From positions 124,001 through 188,000 of the forward strand of contig JAYKKR010000014.1 in assembly GCA_036971615.1 (NCBI GenBank): DNA of 64,000 nucleotides, given 5' to 3'. Position 1 is the first letter of the stretch; each line of letters opens with the position of its first letter. The stretch is from Amyloporia xantha (lineage: Eukaryota > Basidiomycota > Agaricomycetes > Polyporales > Adustoporiaceae). Under the pieces are notes generated by a model, which worked only from the letters and a program-made list of their open reading frames with translations, did not search any database and had not been told where the DNA came from. Positions 22,737-34,764 of the stretch are shown here, piece by piece. Both the position numbers and the translations under genes were made by a program.

Positions 22737-23374
22737 ATGTCAAGCTCTGAGCAAGTAAGTCCTCTGAGCTCCACGGCGAGCCACGCTCATGGGACTGAGC
22801 AAAGACTATCTCCAGGACACTACTAGCCATACCAACGACGGTGCTTCCGGCAGCGAACAGAGGCCCGAGGGGGAAGCTCCGACAGCTGATAGGATTCCGC
22901 GGAGGACGCCCATGGCTTGCCAGTTCTGCAGAGGTAGACATATTCCAGGAACATTACTCGTTTGGTCTTTCTCACAAAGTGCGGCTTTGCAGGACGCAAG
23001 CTGAAGTGTGATGGTCGACAAACCTGTGCAAATTGTCAGCGCCGTGGTATTCCATGCAACTATGTCCCAGTGTGAGTGAGCCAAGCCATTCCCGTCCGCT
23101 GACATGATGCACTGAAAGACGGCTACGCGGCACAGGTCTGCGCAGAAATAGATGTTCTACCTTGCGCCCCAGGCCACCGTGTCCACTGGCATCTGACATG
23201 CGCAGGCTCTCCGTGATCTCCTTACCAGAGGGACAGCTTCGAAGAGCTATGCTAGTAATGACAGCGACTATGCCTAATCAGCCTCCTTCTCTTATTTGTC
23301 AGCATAATGCCAGATTATCGTGCTCTTACTCAATGCGGATCAACCTCGAGGAGATACGATCCCGTTCTAACTGA
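22737..23374 (+). CDS. Small Zn2Cys6 (Gal4-type) DNA-binding protein
   Basis: Four exons (22737-22754, 22816-22933, 22993-23071, 23146-23374) join in frame to 147 residues. Residues about 43-72 form a Zn2Cys6 cluster: ACQFCRGRKLKCDG, then CANCQRRGIPCNYVP, with all six cysteines in the fungal spacing CxxCx6C and CxxCx6C. The cluster is split by an intron inside the first CRGR element, a common place for this family. Only about 75 residues follow the cluster, so no fungal-specific transcription factor domain is present. The part after the finger (fourth exon) has weak support. It may be a genuine short DNA-binding protein, as seen often in Agaricomycetes, or a truncated regulator. Confidence 0.7.
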
Positions 23375-26300
23375 ATTGATCTGTGCACGATGAGACCACG
23401 TTTCCGATACTACTGACCCTGTCGTCTAGCGGTCACCCGGTGTGTTGGCTAGAGAACCCTGCAGAGCGCTATAGAACGCTACTGAGCGCTGCACAGAGCG
23501 TATAGTTCATTGCAGCCGGTCTGAGGTTTCCCCATACATCACTAAGGTCTCAGGGAGAGCGAGACCCATGAGGATGGACGCGCCTAAGAAGGTGACCCCT
23601 GATCTTGACGATAATGAATAGTATGACTGTTATGCGGTCCAGTGGTCAGTTCGTGCGGCACGTAAATTCTAAGCCACGAGTCACCATTGTAGCGAATATA
23701 CCGTCTTCCTACGCCCGGCCATATCCTTGTCATCGCACGCCGGCGAATGCACACCGAATTGTGGTTGAATGGAGATTAGACGAACCTACGGATGAACAGC
23801 ATGATTGTGAACAACGAGCAGTAATGTTCGATCTCTTGGAACATCTGTCGTCTTCTCGCACGCATCCGTCAATCTTAGACGGGTGGTTTATACTCAAAAC
23901 GGCATATGTCTCGAGTCGGCCCTGTATACCTCCGGTCAACGTCAGCTTACACAAGTCCGCATACGACTCACCTTCACCTCTTGGAAGCCTCTCACCTCTT
24001 GGGAGCCCCTCACCTCTTGAAAGGGCCCTCTACTCAATGTACTAGAAGCACCTAGAAGCTTCGAGGCCATCAGACAAACCAAACCCGATCTTCTTGTTTA
24101 CATTTCGCGTTTAATGGGGATACAGAGTCCAGACTGGGTTTTGTGGCGAGCCCGCTGACAAAAGGTGCACACGACCGTCAAAGACATTAGGATAGTGGTG
24201 ATGGCACCATTGGAATTTGGACCTACTTAACGAATGCAACACCGCCATCACTGGGCGCAGTGTTCGATCGTGACTTGCGGCTTCAAGCGCTTGCGACGGT
24301 ACCGGTGGTCGAAATGCTAGGAATCTACCGCCAGACGCCAAACGTCGGTCGAAATTGAATAGTGCGAGCAGACAGTTATCATCATTCCGTTGGTTGTTTT
24401 TTCACGCATTGACAGAGCCGCAATGACTGCTGACGATTAATATTGGAAATTTTCATGACATATTAGCGGCATTCCCGCCACTACAGCTGTCATCCAAGCT
24501 GCAAGGTCTTTCTTGCTATCTAGTATTCTTGATGCAGTGCTGTGGTAACGACACGCAGCAGTTGTCATTTCAAAATTTGAATGCCTTGTCATTCTTCTGT
24601 CCGTGAATTCATAGCGCGACCTGCAGGTATGATGACGGCTCGTGAATCCTGAATCTTCCTAATGTTTCCCATCCTGACATGCTTCTCAGGCTGTCGTTCG
24701 AAGCCATAGTATCTAGATGGCAGAACCTACATTCGTTCTCATTATAGCCTCGAATCAAGGTGACGTACAGATACGACAGCCATCGGCCCGATGTACAGCA
24801 AGCACTTTGACTGCCGAATTCAAGTTCGACCGAGCATACGGCGCCTTCCCTGAACCGAGCTGAGGTCCATAAGCTGGACGCGAGATGCTCGAGTTCAGTA
24901 GCAAACTTCTAATGGGTTTCTGCGTAGGATCAAGGCTGGGCCTCTTATTCGAATCAGAACAGCTCCTATCAAATTATGCCGACATTCGCCTTGCGAGTTG
25001 GCCTGACGCACTCGATACATATGGATAGCATATTCGTATCTATCCATGGATGCATGCGACATCACAGGCTCAAACACCAGCAGCAGCCGTGCTACAACCG
25101 CATCAAGATACTGAGATTCTAACAAGAGGGTCAGCCTTGATGTTATCACCATCCGTAAGATTCATTCTTCAAGCTATACCGGATTAACGCATCCGTCACA
25201 AATTATAATAACTGAAACCGCTTGTTGGTGACCTGAAAGATGGCAAGTACAATCGAGAAGAAATCAGGGATATGATAAACGATTTATTTTATAGCGTAAC
25301 GCGCCAAAGTCCAATAACACTCCAGGTGGATGTTATAAGGAGACCTGCAGATAATCACGACATGTCAATTCCGCTGTCGCAAAGTGTGAAAGCATACACA
25401 CCAAGCCACAGAATCATACCCAATTTCGCACTTTGCAAAGTATTGCGCTAAGACGTAGGCTATTTAGGCCACAAAACATCGAGTGAATATGCGTAAACTC
25501 ACGCGGTCGGGGTCGCCGGTGCTGTAGCCAATTGTGTAAATGATGCGTGACAAGGTCCAGGTGCCGCACAAAGACGCAGCTACCAGTGGATGCTGCACAG
25601 ACGTAATAACCGTACTAGAAGGATCGACATCGAATATCTACATCATTCACACCATATTCATCACGGGTGTGTGCGCACCTGAACACAATTGAAGGTAGAA
25701 ACTCGAGCGTATTTTGGTGGGCACCTGTCCATAATTTAAGAAATACGTTTCACGAAGACTACCAACGCCATACGTTGGATGCAGTTGAAGACATTTGCTT
25801 CCTTCGACGCAGCTACTTCAGCCTTCTCCGCGTAGACTAGAAACCGTCGATGAGTAAGAGACACTAGTGGTAAATTCGTTTCCTCACCTTGAGGGTATTG
25901 GATCCCAGAGCGTGCGCGTGCACGACCAATCTTCAAAACCTGCCAAAGGGGCAACCAAAGGAGTGAGACGATAGCAGCCGCTGGGTATACATGACTGCAC
26001 ACAGATACAGTCGATCAGCGCAATGCACATTCTAGGATTATAACTAGAACTGACTCTCGAGAAAGCACGATTGAGGTCGACATTGTATGTGATTGTTGTA
26101 GGAAGTTGAAATCCGGCTGCTCTGGCGCCCAGCATGCTGAAGAGTTCTCTTAACCCTCCAGGGCCGCAAAAATCGGGATTTGTAAGTCGAAAGAAGTACG
26201 TCAGCTCAAGCTTGGTCAGCTCTGCTATACTGCGGTTTATAAAGCACAGAAGTACGAATGCACCCGGCAGTGGACCTTAGCGATGGGAAGATTGTCGCCA

Positions 26301-26697
26301 ACCGCCGGCTTTCGCGTAGTGCAGTCTCAAATGAGCGCCCATAAACATTACAATATCTATTCTTGTCAAGTCCGTAGGGATTACATCTCCGTTTCTATCA
26401 CAGATCCTCTTTGCATCAGCAGAAATGTAGAGGGTATAGCATCGTAAATAACGATATCACGTATCTTCACAGCAAAGGCAGTGAACGGCGATGCATCTGC
26501 ATATCTTGTTGGACCTCATATTCACAGGTATAGATACTTACTATGGAACACCACAGCGCCCGGAGTGGATATGTAGCAGTCGCTGGGAATTCGGCTGGCG
26601 TTGGCGGGAGCGTGTATTTTCACTGCCTGTACCATGGTCGACGTGCGTAAAATGTTGCAATCGGTGCTTCCGTGTCGAAGAAGCTTGTCCACACGTG
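23375..26697. other. Gene-poor interval, 3.3 kb
   Basis: No recognisable gene. It contains a 146-codon frame at 23605-24045 (+) ending in an 18-bp tandem repeat, and short frames elsewhere. Base 23446-23520 shows loosely repeated GCAGAGCGCTA-like words. No tRNA or transposon ends were visible by eye. Confidence 0.45.
23973..24026 (+). repeat. 18-bp tandem repeat, three copies
   Basis: The unit CTCACCTCTTGGGAGCCC occurs at 23991-24008, with copies at 23973-23990 and 24009-24026 differing at several positions. The unit length is a multiple of three and the + frame through it reads SPLGSL, SPLGSP, SPLERA. This could be chance or a small protein repeat. Confidence 0.7.
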
Positions 26698-29535
26698 CTA
26701 TGAAGCCGTCCTGTATCCCTCCACCTGCGCAGCCGGACTAGGACTGGACCGAAGGTACTCTTGGTCGTACGCGGGTGCCTCCCGAACATCCTCTGCAGGC
26801 GACGCAAGTGCAAGCGCAGCATCCAGGCTGTTTGTCCGGCTCCGCGTGGAAGGTGTGCTGGTGCCCGCCTCACTCATGCTTAAATTATTCGACCGCGTGG
26901 ATGGCCGCGACAGGTGGTGTGGGCCTGGAGACGCGCGCCGTGCGCTCGATCCTGACCGTCCCGACGCGAGGCTCATCACTTCCCGAGAGCCCAGCGACTC
27001 GATTGTCGGCATCCGGTGGACCGTCCGCCCCAGCACCGGCACATAGTCGTCGTCCGGCGCGCTTGCATAACCTGGATGCGCCTCGTGCACGTCATCCATC
27101 GCTGGAAAGGGCGCGACGTAGTAGCCCGGCCTGTCATTCTGCGCCAACTCGATGCCCTGTTCAGTTTCGCGGGAGATTTCCGAGACGAGCGATCGGAAGT
27201 GCTCCGCGAAGCTGCTCAGCTCGCTGTCCGAAAAAGACGAATGCGGATCGCTTGCCTCCATGTCGAGTGCGTGTCCGGCTCCAGGGCTGGTGGGCGAATG
27301 CAAGGAGGCGTACGTCCCTGGTATTCGTCCCATCTGCCGCCCGTATCGATCGGGGTCAAAGCTAGCCCGGAGGTCTTCCTCGGAAGAGTTGGATGATGCA
27401 TCCCCTCTGTCCACAGGCAGCAAGGTCGGAGAACCCGGGCCTTTCTCCCCCCTGGGTGACGACGCGGCAGAGGGCAGCTGATACACGTCCCTTGACGTCC
27501 CTGCGGGGAAATTATGCGTTGAGCTCCGCCAACGTGAGCTGCGTAAAGGGCGGTCTTCACCCGCACTGCCGTAACTCTCGGTGGTGGTGTGCCCTTCTGA
27601 CGTCGAGATGGACGGCTGCCGGCCGATCTGCGCTATCGAGACAGGCGAGGCAATGAGCGCCGCGGACATCGGAGGGAAACTCCGAGATGAGGATGCGGTG
27701 GCCGTGGTGGAAGGTGAGGACATGCCTGACCGAGGACGCGAACGGCGTCTGCGCCTTGAGGGTTGCCTCGTGACGTCGTATTGGTAAGATGTCAAGTGGT
27801 AGCCAACCTTAACAGCAGAGTTAATATCAGTCCCGAAGGAACGAGGTGGTTCAAGCAAAGAGAGAAATCGAAGGGACATACGAGGACGATAGCAGTAAGG
27901 ACCAGGCGGACGGTAGCTCCTGCAAGCCAGTAGCCCCAGGCTGGGCTTCGGCCACATTCTGCGCCAAGGTCAGACCAGAAGACGTCGATGTCCCAGTGAC
28001 ACCGGCCAAGCAGCGTGTCGACGGCACTGGGGGCATGTCTCCATAAGAAGACGAAAATAAAATTTACAACGGCTGGACCGAGCAGCAAAGCAGACGACGA
28101 ATAACTTAATACAGCCTGTAAGACAACGTGAGGCGCCTTGGGTCTGTATATCCAACCCAAGCGTGGAGCAAGCGATTTGACAGCGAGAGAAACGAGGACC
28201 AGGGTGAGTGAAAGAGCGGTGCTCGTGCCGAGCGCAAGCAGAATTATTTGTCGAACGTGGTACCGGTAAGTCGTGAACGCAAGAAAGTAACGAGTGGTGT
28301 TGTATATTGCCCAGCCGCCTGGATCAAATTTATCTCAGCATGAGTTAGGAATTTTCGACGAAAAAGGGATGGGCATAAGCATATCAAGGGCGCTAGAGCT
28401 CTAAGAAAAAGTCACCGCCGGTTTTCCTCACTGAGCACACACCTCTAACATTATGTGACACCAAGCCCCGTGCTGCGAGGCCGGGCTGAAGACGTCCCGC
28501 CCAATGGGATACCAGCAAACGCAACGAGGATCTCCTACCCAGGTATTAGACTGGCCGCTATACAATTCCATTCATCTGCGAGATTTCTCCCGGCTGAAGA
28601 CAGCGGCTCATGGTCAATAATCGTCGCCCTACGACTCATGTGATTCGTACGCTGCAACGGGTCGATCATCGGAAGTCCCAATACTTAGTATTATGCTGAG
28701 CTGGGCTTCGAAACCTGAATCAGGCCAAGACTGTGGCTTTGGACCGCAAGTCCGGTTGTACAATCTGAAAGATCGAGGCTCGGGCCTGGCAGAGAAAATG
28801 GTGAAGCTGTGTTTTCACCACCGCCACTCGCCAAAAGCCCCGATCCCAGGCAAACCTCTAGCCAGGCTGAGCAAAGCTATGCTAAAACTCCGGGCTTGAC
28901 GTGAAGGCGTTCGAAACCCAGGCCATGCAGCGCGCCCAATTACTTGGGACAATTGAACAAGTCGCCCAATGCGTGCCACGAGTCCTCGGTAGGTGTTACC
29001 AACCTGGCTTCGACGATCGTGCAATTGAGAGCCAACTTAACACAATTCCTCCGCTCCTTCGCCACAGATTGGCAGCGACGATCGAGCGAAGTCTCTCGAG
29101 AAATACAATTGCAAGTTCCGCACGAATGAGTTGCTCACCTATCACTGTCAGCAGCGTGTGTCCTGCCCATCTTAGTGCACGCAGCCTCCGGCGCACCTTG
29201 CGTTCCCACCGACTCCTGCGCTCGCTGGGTGTCACCGGATCGCCTTCCAAGCTCAGCGGCTGGTTGGACGGGCTGCTGGGACTGCTCAAGTAGCGCGGCT
29301 GCCTCGCGAGCAGGTCCAGATACGCCGACGACTCGGCATCTGGCGGATGGAGAAGGGGCTCGGTCGGATGGGAATGATCCGAGTTGGACGCGGTGCGTAG
29401 GGTGACCGTTGAAATGGAGGACAATTGTCGGGGGACATGGATAGATGAACGAAAGCTGGGCGAGGCATGGACTAAAACTGGTGGCGTAGACGGCTCGGGA
29501 GTAAAAATGGCCTGGTGGAGGTACAAGGCTGCCAT
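26698..29535 (-). CDS. Multi-pass membrane protein with long disordered tail
   Basis: Three exons (29535-29139, 28318-27882, 27807-26698) close exactly in frame to 647 residues. The N-terminal ~130 residues are Ser/Pro-rich and cytosolic-looking, ending in a basic segment (ERRSRWERKVRRRLRALRWA). Next come about four hydrophobic helices: around GWAIYNTTRYFLAF, IILLALGTSTALSLTLVLVS, LLLGPAVVNFIFVFLW and WLAGATVRLVLTAIVLVGYH. The last ~370 residues are disordered, Ser/Asp/Gly-rich and begin with an arginine run (RQPSRRRRRSRPRSG). I do not recognise a characterised family; it looks like a conserved Agaricomycete membrane protein. The joining of exon 1 to exon 2 needs an intron of 820 bases, far longer than its neighbours, and is supported by phase and by the smooth reading TVIGGWAIYNTTRY. 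Confidence 0.72.
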
Positions 29536-30118
29536 GGCAATCCAAGTTCAGAGATATAAGTTAAGCAAGACTTGGAAGTGGGATGAGTGCCTCTCGAGCT
29601 TCCCCATTGACTGCTGGCTGTATGTATGGGCAGCAATTGCCTTCCGTAGGTAGACTCTCAGGTGATGGGAGACACAGACCCGATGCCAAATATCCCTCAG
29701 CCAGAGTAGAGTCGGCTCAGGCCACTCAAATATTATTTAAGCACGAGTTATGAGCGTGGTGGTACAGCCCCTAATTTAGCAAGAAGGATGATGTAGGTTG
29801 CCAGGCACGAAGGTATTTGACTTTAAGAAGTCCAATATTTGGTAGTGGGGTTGTGCTGGATGAGTGTCGAGGCAAGCACGAGCCAGGATGGTGGCGGCGG
29901 GGGGAGGTGGCCACAATTCTCGGAAGAGCTCAACCTTGAATACAGCATGAACATTGCAGTACTAGTCAATTTCCGGCGGTACAATCAAATTAGCCTATCG
30001 CGACAGGGGTCACAGGAGTAGATGATAAGTGTGGTATACAGGTGTTTCTTCGATGGCACAATAATGACTTCATTATCCAAAACATTCCGGCAGAACGTAA
30101 GATGAACATAGATAATTG

Positions 30119-31537
30119 TTACGATAGGGCACCCCACAGGGCCAATCCCGCAAACACACTCCCGAGGCCCACCAGCAGGCCCACATACGCCGTGCTATGC
30201 ACGCCGATATTGCGAAGAACAGGCGGCGTATGTAGTAACGCGAGGAAGAGGTGCAGTAGTGCGACGACGGGGAACGTGATGACGAACGCGCGATTGGTAT
30301 AAATTGGAGGCACGTCGCCGTCTGGGAATGCGATGCGGGAGCGGAGATATGATGCGGCTACAACGAGAGTGAGGCCGACTGAGAGCACGAGCGCATCAAT
30401 GCGCTGCAGGCAGGACACGAACACCGGGATCCTCTGCGCAGGACATCAGCAAGCGGGAGCTGCAACGGAAGAGGCACGTACAATCGGAGGCATGCCGTAG
30501 ATCTCCTCCAGTTCTTCCCGGTCCCTGAGTCGCACCAGCTGCTCCAGGTCCTTGTCTACTGCTAACTTCACAGCGGCCTCGACACTCCTCGGCCGCAGAT
30601 CGTCGTGGTGCGACGTCTGGCTCCGGTCCCAGCTGCCACGATGGCCGTCTCTCCACTGTACGAGCATGTCCTGCACCCTTTCTTCGGGGACCATGACCTC
30701 CCGGTACAGCGCAAGCTGCTCGTAACCTTGCGCAATGCCTACCGCGACGTCCGCCGCCGCCCACCCGAGCGCCACCCACCAGACGCGGTAAAACGCGGGG
30801 TCGCGCCAGGTCGGCAGTGGGTATTGCATAGCGTGGCGGATGTGGAGGATGGGCAGCGCGGAAAGACGCAGCAGCTGGCTAAGGAGCACGTAGATGGTAT
30901 TGAACAAGAAAGTCTGGAGGAGCCGCGAGCGGATGAGGGAGCAGAGGTTAAACAGTGGGAAGCGGAGGAGATAGGACAGACTCCACAGGGCCGCAGAGAC
31001 GAGTACTTCAGGCAAGGGTGGCGGAAAGTACCTTGAGTATATTGGTACCCCAGCGTGCCGGCTGTGCCATATTGCAGACGGAAGGACCGACAGGATCACG
31101 AACACCAGTGCGGAACTCAACGGTACGAACATATAGAGCATCACTTTCTGCTTGTATGATCCTGCACTCTATGAGCACTTGGGTCGAGAGTCGGCCTCTA
31201 TGTGAAGTTACTCACCTATGTAAAATCCTCGCTCTTCGAGATCCCATTCATCCCGTTCCGCTTCTGCGGGCACATCTCCATCCAGAGGCGCGTCTTCAGG
31301 CACCCTGCCGAGCAGACTGTCCCTTCTATACCTCTCAGGGCTGGTCCGTATACTAGACGTACCCACATCCGTCGCGCCATAGCTTGTATGAGCTGTTGAC
31401 GGCACAGAAAGCGTTAATAGCGGTCTTCGGCCCATGTCCTCGTCCTCAGCAATCGGCACGGTTACACCAGCTGCTTTGTCTTTGCTAGACTTGGAGAATG
31501 GTTCCATTGCTGCATTGACGACCGACCGGAGACTCAT
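30119..31537 (-). CDS. Conserved fungal multi-pass membrane protein, unknown function
   Basis: Three exons (31537-31216, 31143-30482, 30433-30119) give exactly 433 codons (432 residues). The first ~105 residues are soluble, Ser/Asp-rich and probably disordered. A hydrophobic core of several helices follows: VMLYMFVPLSSALVFVILSV, then YFPPPLPEVLVSAALWSLSY, then TFLFNTIYVLLSQLLRL, then a soluble acidic loop ending LRDREELEEIYGMPPI. A second membrane block has ALVLSVGLTLVVAASYL, ITFPVVALLHLFLALL and YVGLLVGLGSVFAGLALWGA. No signature of a transporter or enzyme family was visible, so no function is proposed. The closing exon is joined at a strong GTACGT donor. Confidence 0.75.
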
Positions 31538-32727
31538 AAACACAGAGGAAAGGTTGTGGCACAACGCAAGCTAGGTACGGTACATAGTTACACCCCATCC
31601 AAACACTATAACAATTCAGGGTGGCATTTTCGATACATTCAGATTCGGACTCACCCGAGAGCGTGTTAAAAGCGATACTGATCACAGTTGCAGACATTCA
31701 TTCTTATACGTTGGCAAAGGTAACAGCCATGACGTGGAAAACTGAGCAGTATGAGATTCGGGACTGAATTCAAATTCAAGTGTACTCATCACAAACACCG
31801 GTACCAAATTCACCACATGCATAGATCAAAGTGGAGACAACATAATTTATTGACCTAAGCCCATACATGCCCACAAGTTCTACAAACATACAAGAACACA
31901 CTACGGCATAGACGCAGACAGCGTGCATTTCACCCTCGCGGCTATGGTAGTTACGGTATCACTGACCTGAAACAGAACCAATGTCAGAACAAGTTATGAG
32001 GCCAGACAAATACTCGTAGCAAGAATAAAACTCAGGTACTCGATGCATATCAACAAGCACCCAAACCCATCTCCATTTTGTACACAGGAGACTTTGGTAT
32101 AGGCAGGGGGCATTCGTGTCCGCCCATCGAACGAATATCATCCGTGTAGAAGAGACGGTACGGTGAAAACCTGCTCACCTGAAAATTTTTTCAACAACAA
32201 TACAAGAAACGTGCAGCCTGTAATAAGCAAAAACATTAGCACTGCAGATGGACTATACGGACTACAGCCAGAAGGAATGGGTCAGCCAAGGCTGAAACTA
32301 GATTGATTTTTGTCCACATTGTGTATTCCGGAGTAAAATGGTATAGAGAAATCATCATAGAGATAACATATGTTCAGAAGATACTCACGACTGAGAAAAG
32401 AGTAGCAAAAGCAGAACAAACAGTGGGAGGAGCATGGTGGACGACTCGTCACGAAAGTTTACCCTTTTAACGCGTTCGGTTGTTGCCGTGCACTTCGGCC
32501 ATTGCCGATCGGTCAGATCTAAGCTATTTCGATAGACGCTGGCCTCAGGATTGCTTGAATCTTCGAGCATATTCTTTTTTGAATTTATGTATCTCTAGGA
32601 CGCTGTACTCTTTCTCCTGTTTCGCTTACGACCTTTCTCTCCCCTGCTAGCTGTATTTCTATCCGACGCGACTGTCAAGACCAATCTACCAATCTAACAG
32701 GCACACCTATATTGCACATAATATATC
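31538..32727. other. Intergenic, possible unrecognised minus-strand gene
   Basis: Divergent space upstream of FES1. On the minus strand an ATG at 32570 opens a 61-codon frame ending in a strong hydrophobic run (MLLPLFVLLLLLF) directly before a GTGAGT donor at about 32390. Several TTTCAG-GTGAGC/GTCAGT pairs lie further along (32166-32230, 31965-32000), as if tiny exons were present. I could not assemble a convincing reading frame from them. Confidence 0.35.
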
Positions 32728-34123
32728 ATGGAGAGTCTTCTGCGCTGGGGTATCCAGCACTCTACCGGAAATGAAAACGGACAACCCATACCTCCTCCTC
32801 GTCAAGATCTGGACCCAGGCATCATCGACGCAATATTGGGCAAGTCGGATTCAGAACTGATGAAAGAGGCGCTAGCGGTTGCAATGGATGAGACAAAGGA
32901 CGAGGATGAGCGGGTACAGGCATTGGATGACTTCGAAATGGTAGGTCCAACCCCGTTATAGCGCCATTATGCGTATTAATTTTCCAATAGCTGGTCGAAC
33001 AGATCGACAATGCGAACAGTGAGTAATGATACTGATCTTCTTCGTCGCAGTGCTTACAGGCGCCTATAGACATTGTGAAACTGAACATGTGGGAGAAACT
33101 GCACGGCCTTCTCACATCCTCTTCCTCAACAGATGCGGTCAAGATGCAGACGCTCTGGGTTGTCGGCACTGCGGTACAGAACAATCCATCTGCTCAGGCT
33201 TCGGTAAGGATACTCTCTACAGTGGCCCTACACATTTGACCAACTGCACAATGAATTCCCAACAGTGCCTCTCCTTGCTGCCTATGTCGACGTTAGTTTC
33301 GTTCCTGGACCCTTCCGTGAAATCAGGGAAACTCCGATCGAAGGCGATTTACGCACTTTCGGGGCTCCTGAAACATAATGCACCCGCCGTTAGGCAATTC
33401 CAGGATGCGAATGGTTGGCAGGCGCTCAAAACCGCGATAGAAGGTATTTCCGAAATGATTGCCACATTTTTAATTTTTATGGAATCTAATCTCAGTTCCT
33501 CGACAGATTCCGACATCACGGTTCGCCGGAAGACAGCTTTCCTTCTCAACACTCTGATCATACCAACACTCCCAGCATCCCAGCCTAGACAAACACCTCC
33601 TAATGCCTCTGTATCCGCTTCTACCGCTCCTGCTACTTCAAATACAAGTGTAACCTTGCACGCCTCTGCCGCAGAGACGTCCGGCGGCAACGATCCAGTA
33701 CATCCGAACTCACACGCAGCTATGCTGTCTGATCCATCATCCTTCTCAACGTCCCCTGCAGCTCTCCAAGCATTAGAGGAACATGGCCTATTGCAAGCAT
33801 TGGTCTCTGCGATGACATCGCCTACACCATATGGCGCGGATGGCGAGAGCGAGGGGGATGCTGACTTTGACGAGAAAGTGATGAGGTGTGAATTATTTTT
33901 TATGGCTACTGAACGGCTTGTAATTATTGATAATCCTGAATTTCTCAGGTCTTTGCATACTTATGTCACGTCTTGTAACGGCAGGCTCTCTGAGGAGCAA
34001 AAACAGGAGCTCCAGTCGTATATCCAGAGTGAAACGGTCAAAGCGGGAGGTGATCAGCATGCAGCGGAGAAATGGGGTTTGACAACGGACGAGTTCAGGG
34101 CATTCAAGCAAGCAATAGAGTAG
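32728..34123 (+). CDS. FES1: Hsp70 nucleotide exchange factor FES1
   Basis: Six exons (32728-32940, 32991-33018, 33070-33203, 33266-33443, 33507-33885, 33949-34123) sum to 369 codons, giving 368 residues. The start MESLLRWGIQHSTGNENG is the Fes1/HspBP1 N-terminal signature, followed by DPGIIDAILGKSDSELMKEA, DDFEMLVEQIDNANNIVKL, LWVVGTAVQNNPSAQAS and KAIYALSGLLKHNAPAV, all armadillo-repeat elements of the family. The C-terminal EEQKQELQSYIQSE is also typical. Fes1 binds cytosolic Hsp70 (Ssa) to release ADP and steer misfolded proteins to degradation. Compared with yeast (290) it is longer because of a Ser/Thr/Pro-rich insertion near residues 210-280. The ER exchange factor LHS1 lies at the other end of the window; the two act in different compartments. 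Confidence 0.92.
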
Positions 34124-34764
34124 ACATAGCTAATGAGACAAGTGATCTTGCATTTGAGCAGCATACACGCGTTCAACAAGCTTTCTCGAGCTCCAGCTGT
34201 GCTTGAACATATGGAGTCTGCAACTTCGGGAAGGGATGTTCGTCAGACTTGGTCCCCTTGGGGATTTGAAAGGAGACACTCTGCGTTTGCCGTTCAGACG
34301 CTTCCGACTGCGTTGTGTATGCCTGCGTTTGCCGCAAAATTCCGTTCGTTTGCTTTCTGATTATATGCATTACCTTTCTCGAACTGTGTTCGGTGAATAG
34401 AGCTTTCATGGCTACGCCTAGGCAGTCGCGATGGATATCATAAAGCTGGGAATCCACGACTCGGAAATTGTGTTGTGAGATTTCCAGGCCCGCTTGCAAT
34501 GGCTTGCAATGGCACTCAGGACCTACCACGCCTTTGGTCATTGGCTCCGCTAGGTTAGAACCCTTCCGCTAAGCCACTCGTATCAGAATGTCGACTAATG
34601 GATGAGCCTGGAGTAAACTATGGCATTGTTGAGAGTTGACATTTGATAGCGACGCGTTACAGCCATGCACGTGGTCTCTCGTCACGCGTCTATTGTCACT
34701 GTCGCGCCACGGTATCAAGTTTATTGTCGTTCTTTTCACAAATCCGCACTGCTACTGCTTGGAA
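34124..34764. other. Intergenic
   Basis: Space between FES1 and the BTB gene, both on +. Only short frames; no motif seen. The 3' UTR of FES1 and the promoter of the next gene should lie here. Confidence 0.5.

Noticed and set aside
23605..24045. 146-codon frame ending in the 18-bp tandem repeat
   Set aside because: Only the repeat makes it notable; the remainder resembles no protein family, so it is listed as a repeat only.
28815..29024. Separate small gene within 28.4-29.1 kb
   Set aside because: Frames there have no motif, and the region is better explained as the long intron of the four-helix membrane protein, because the phases of the flanking exons match.
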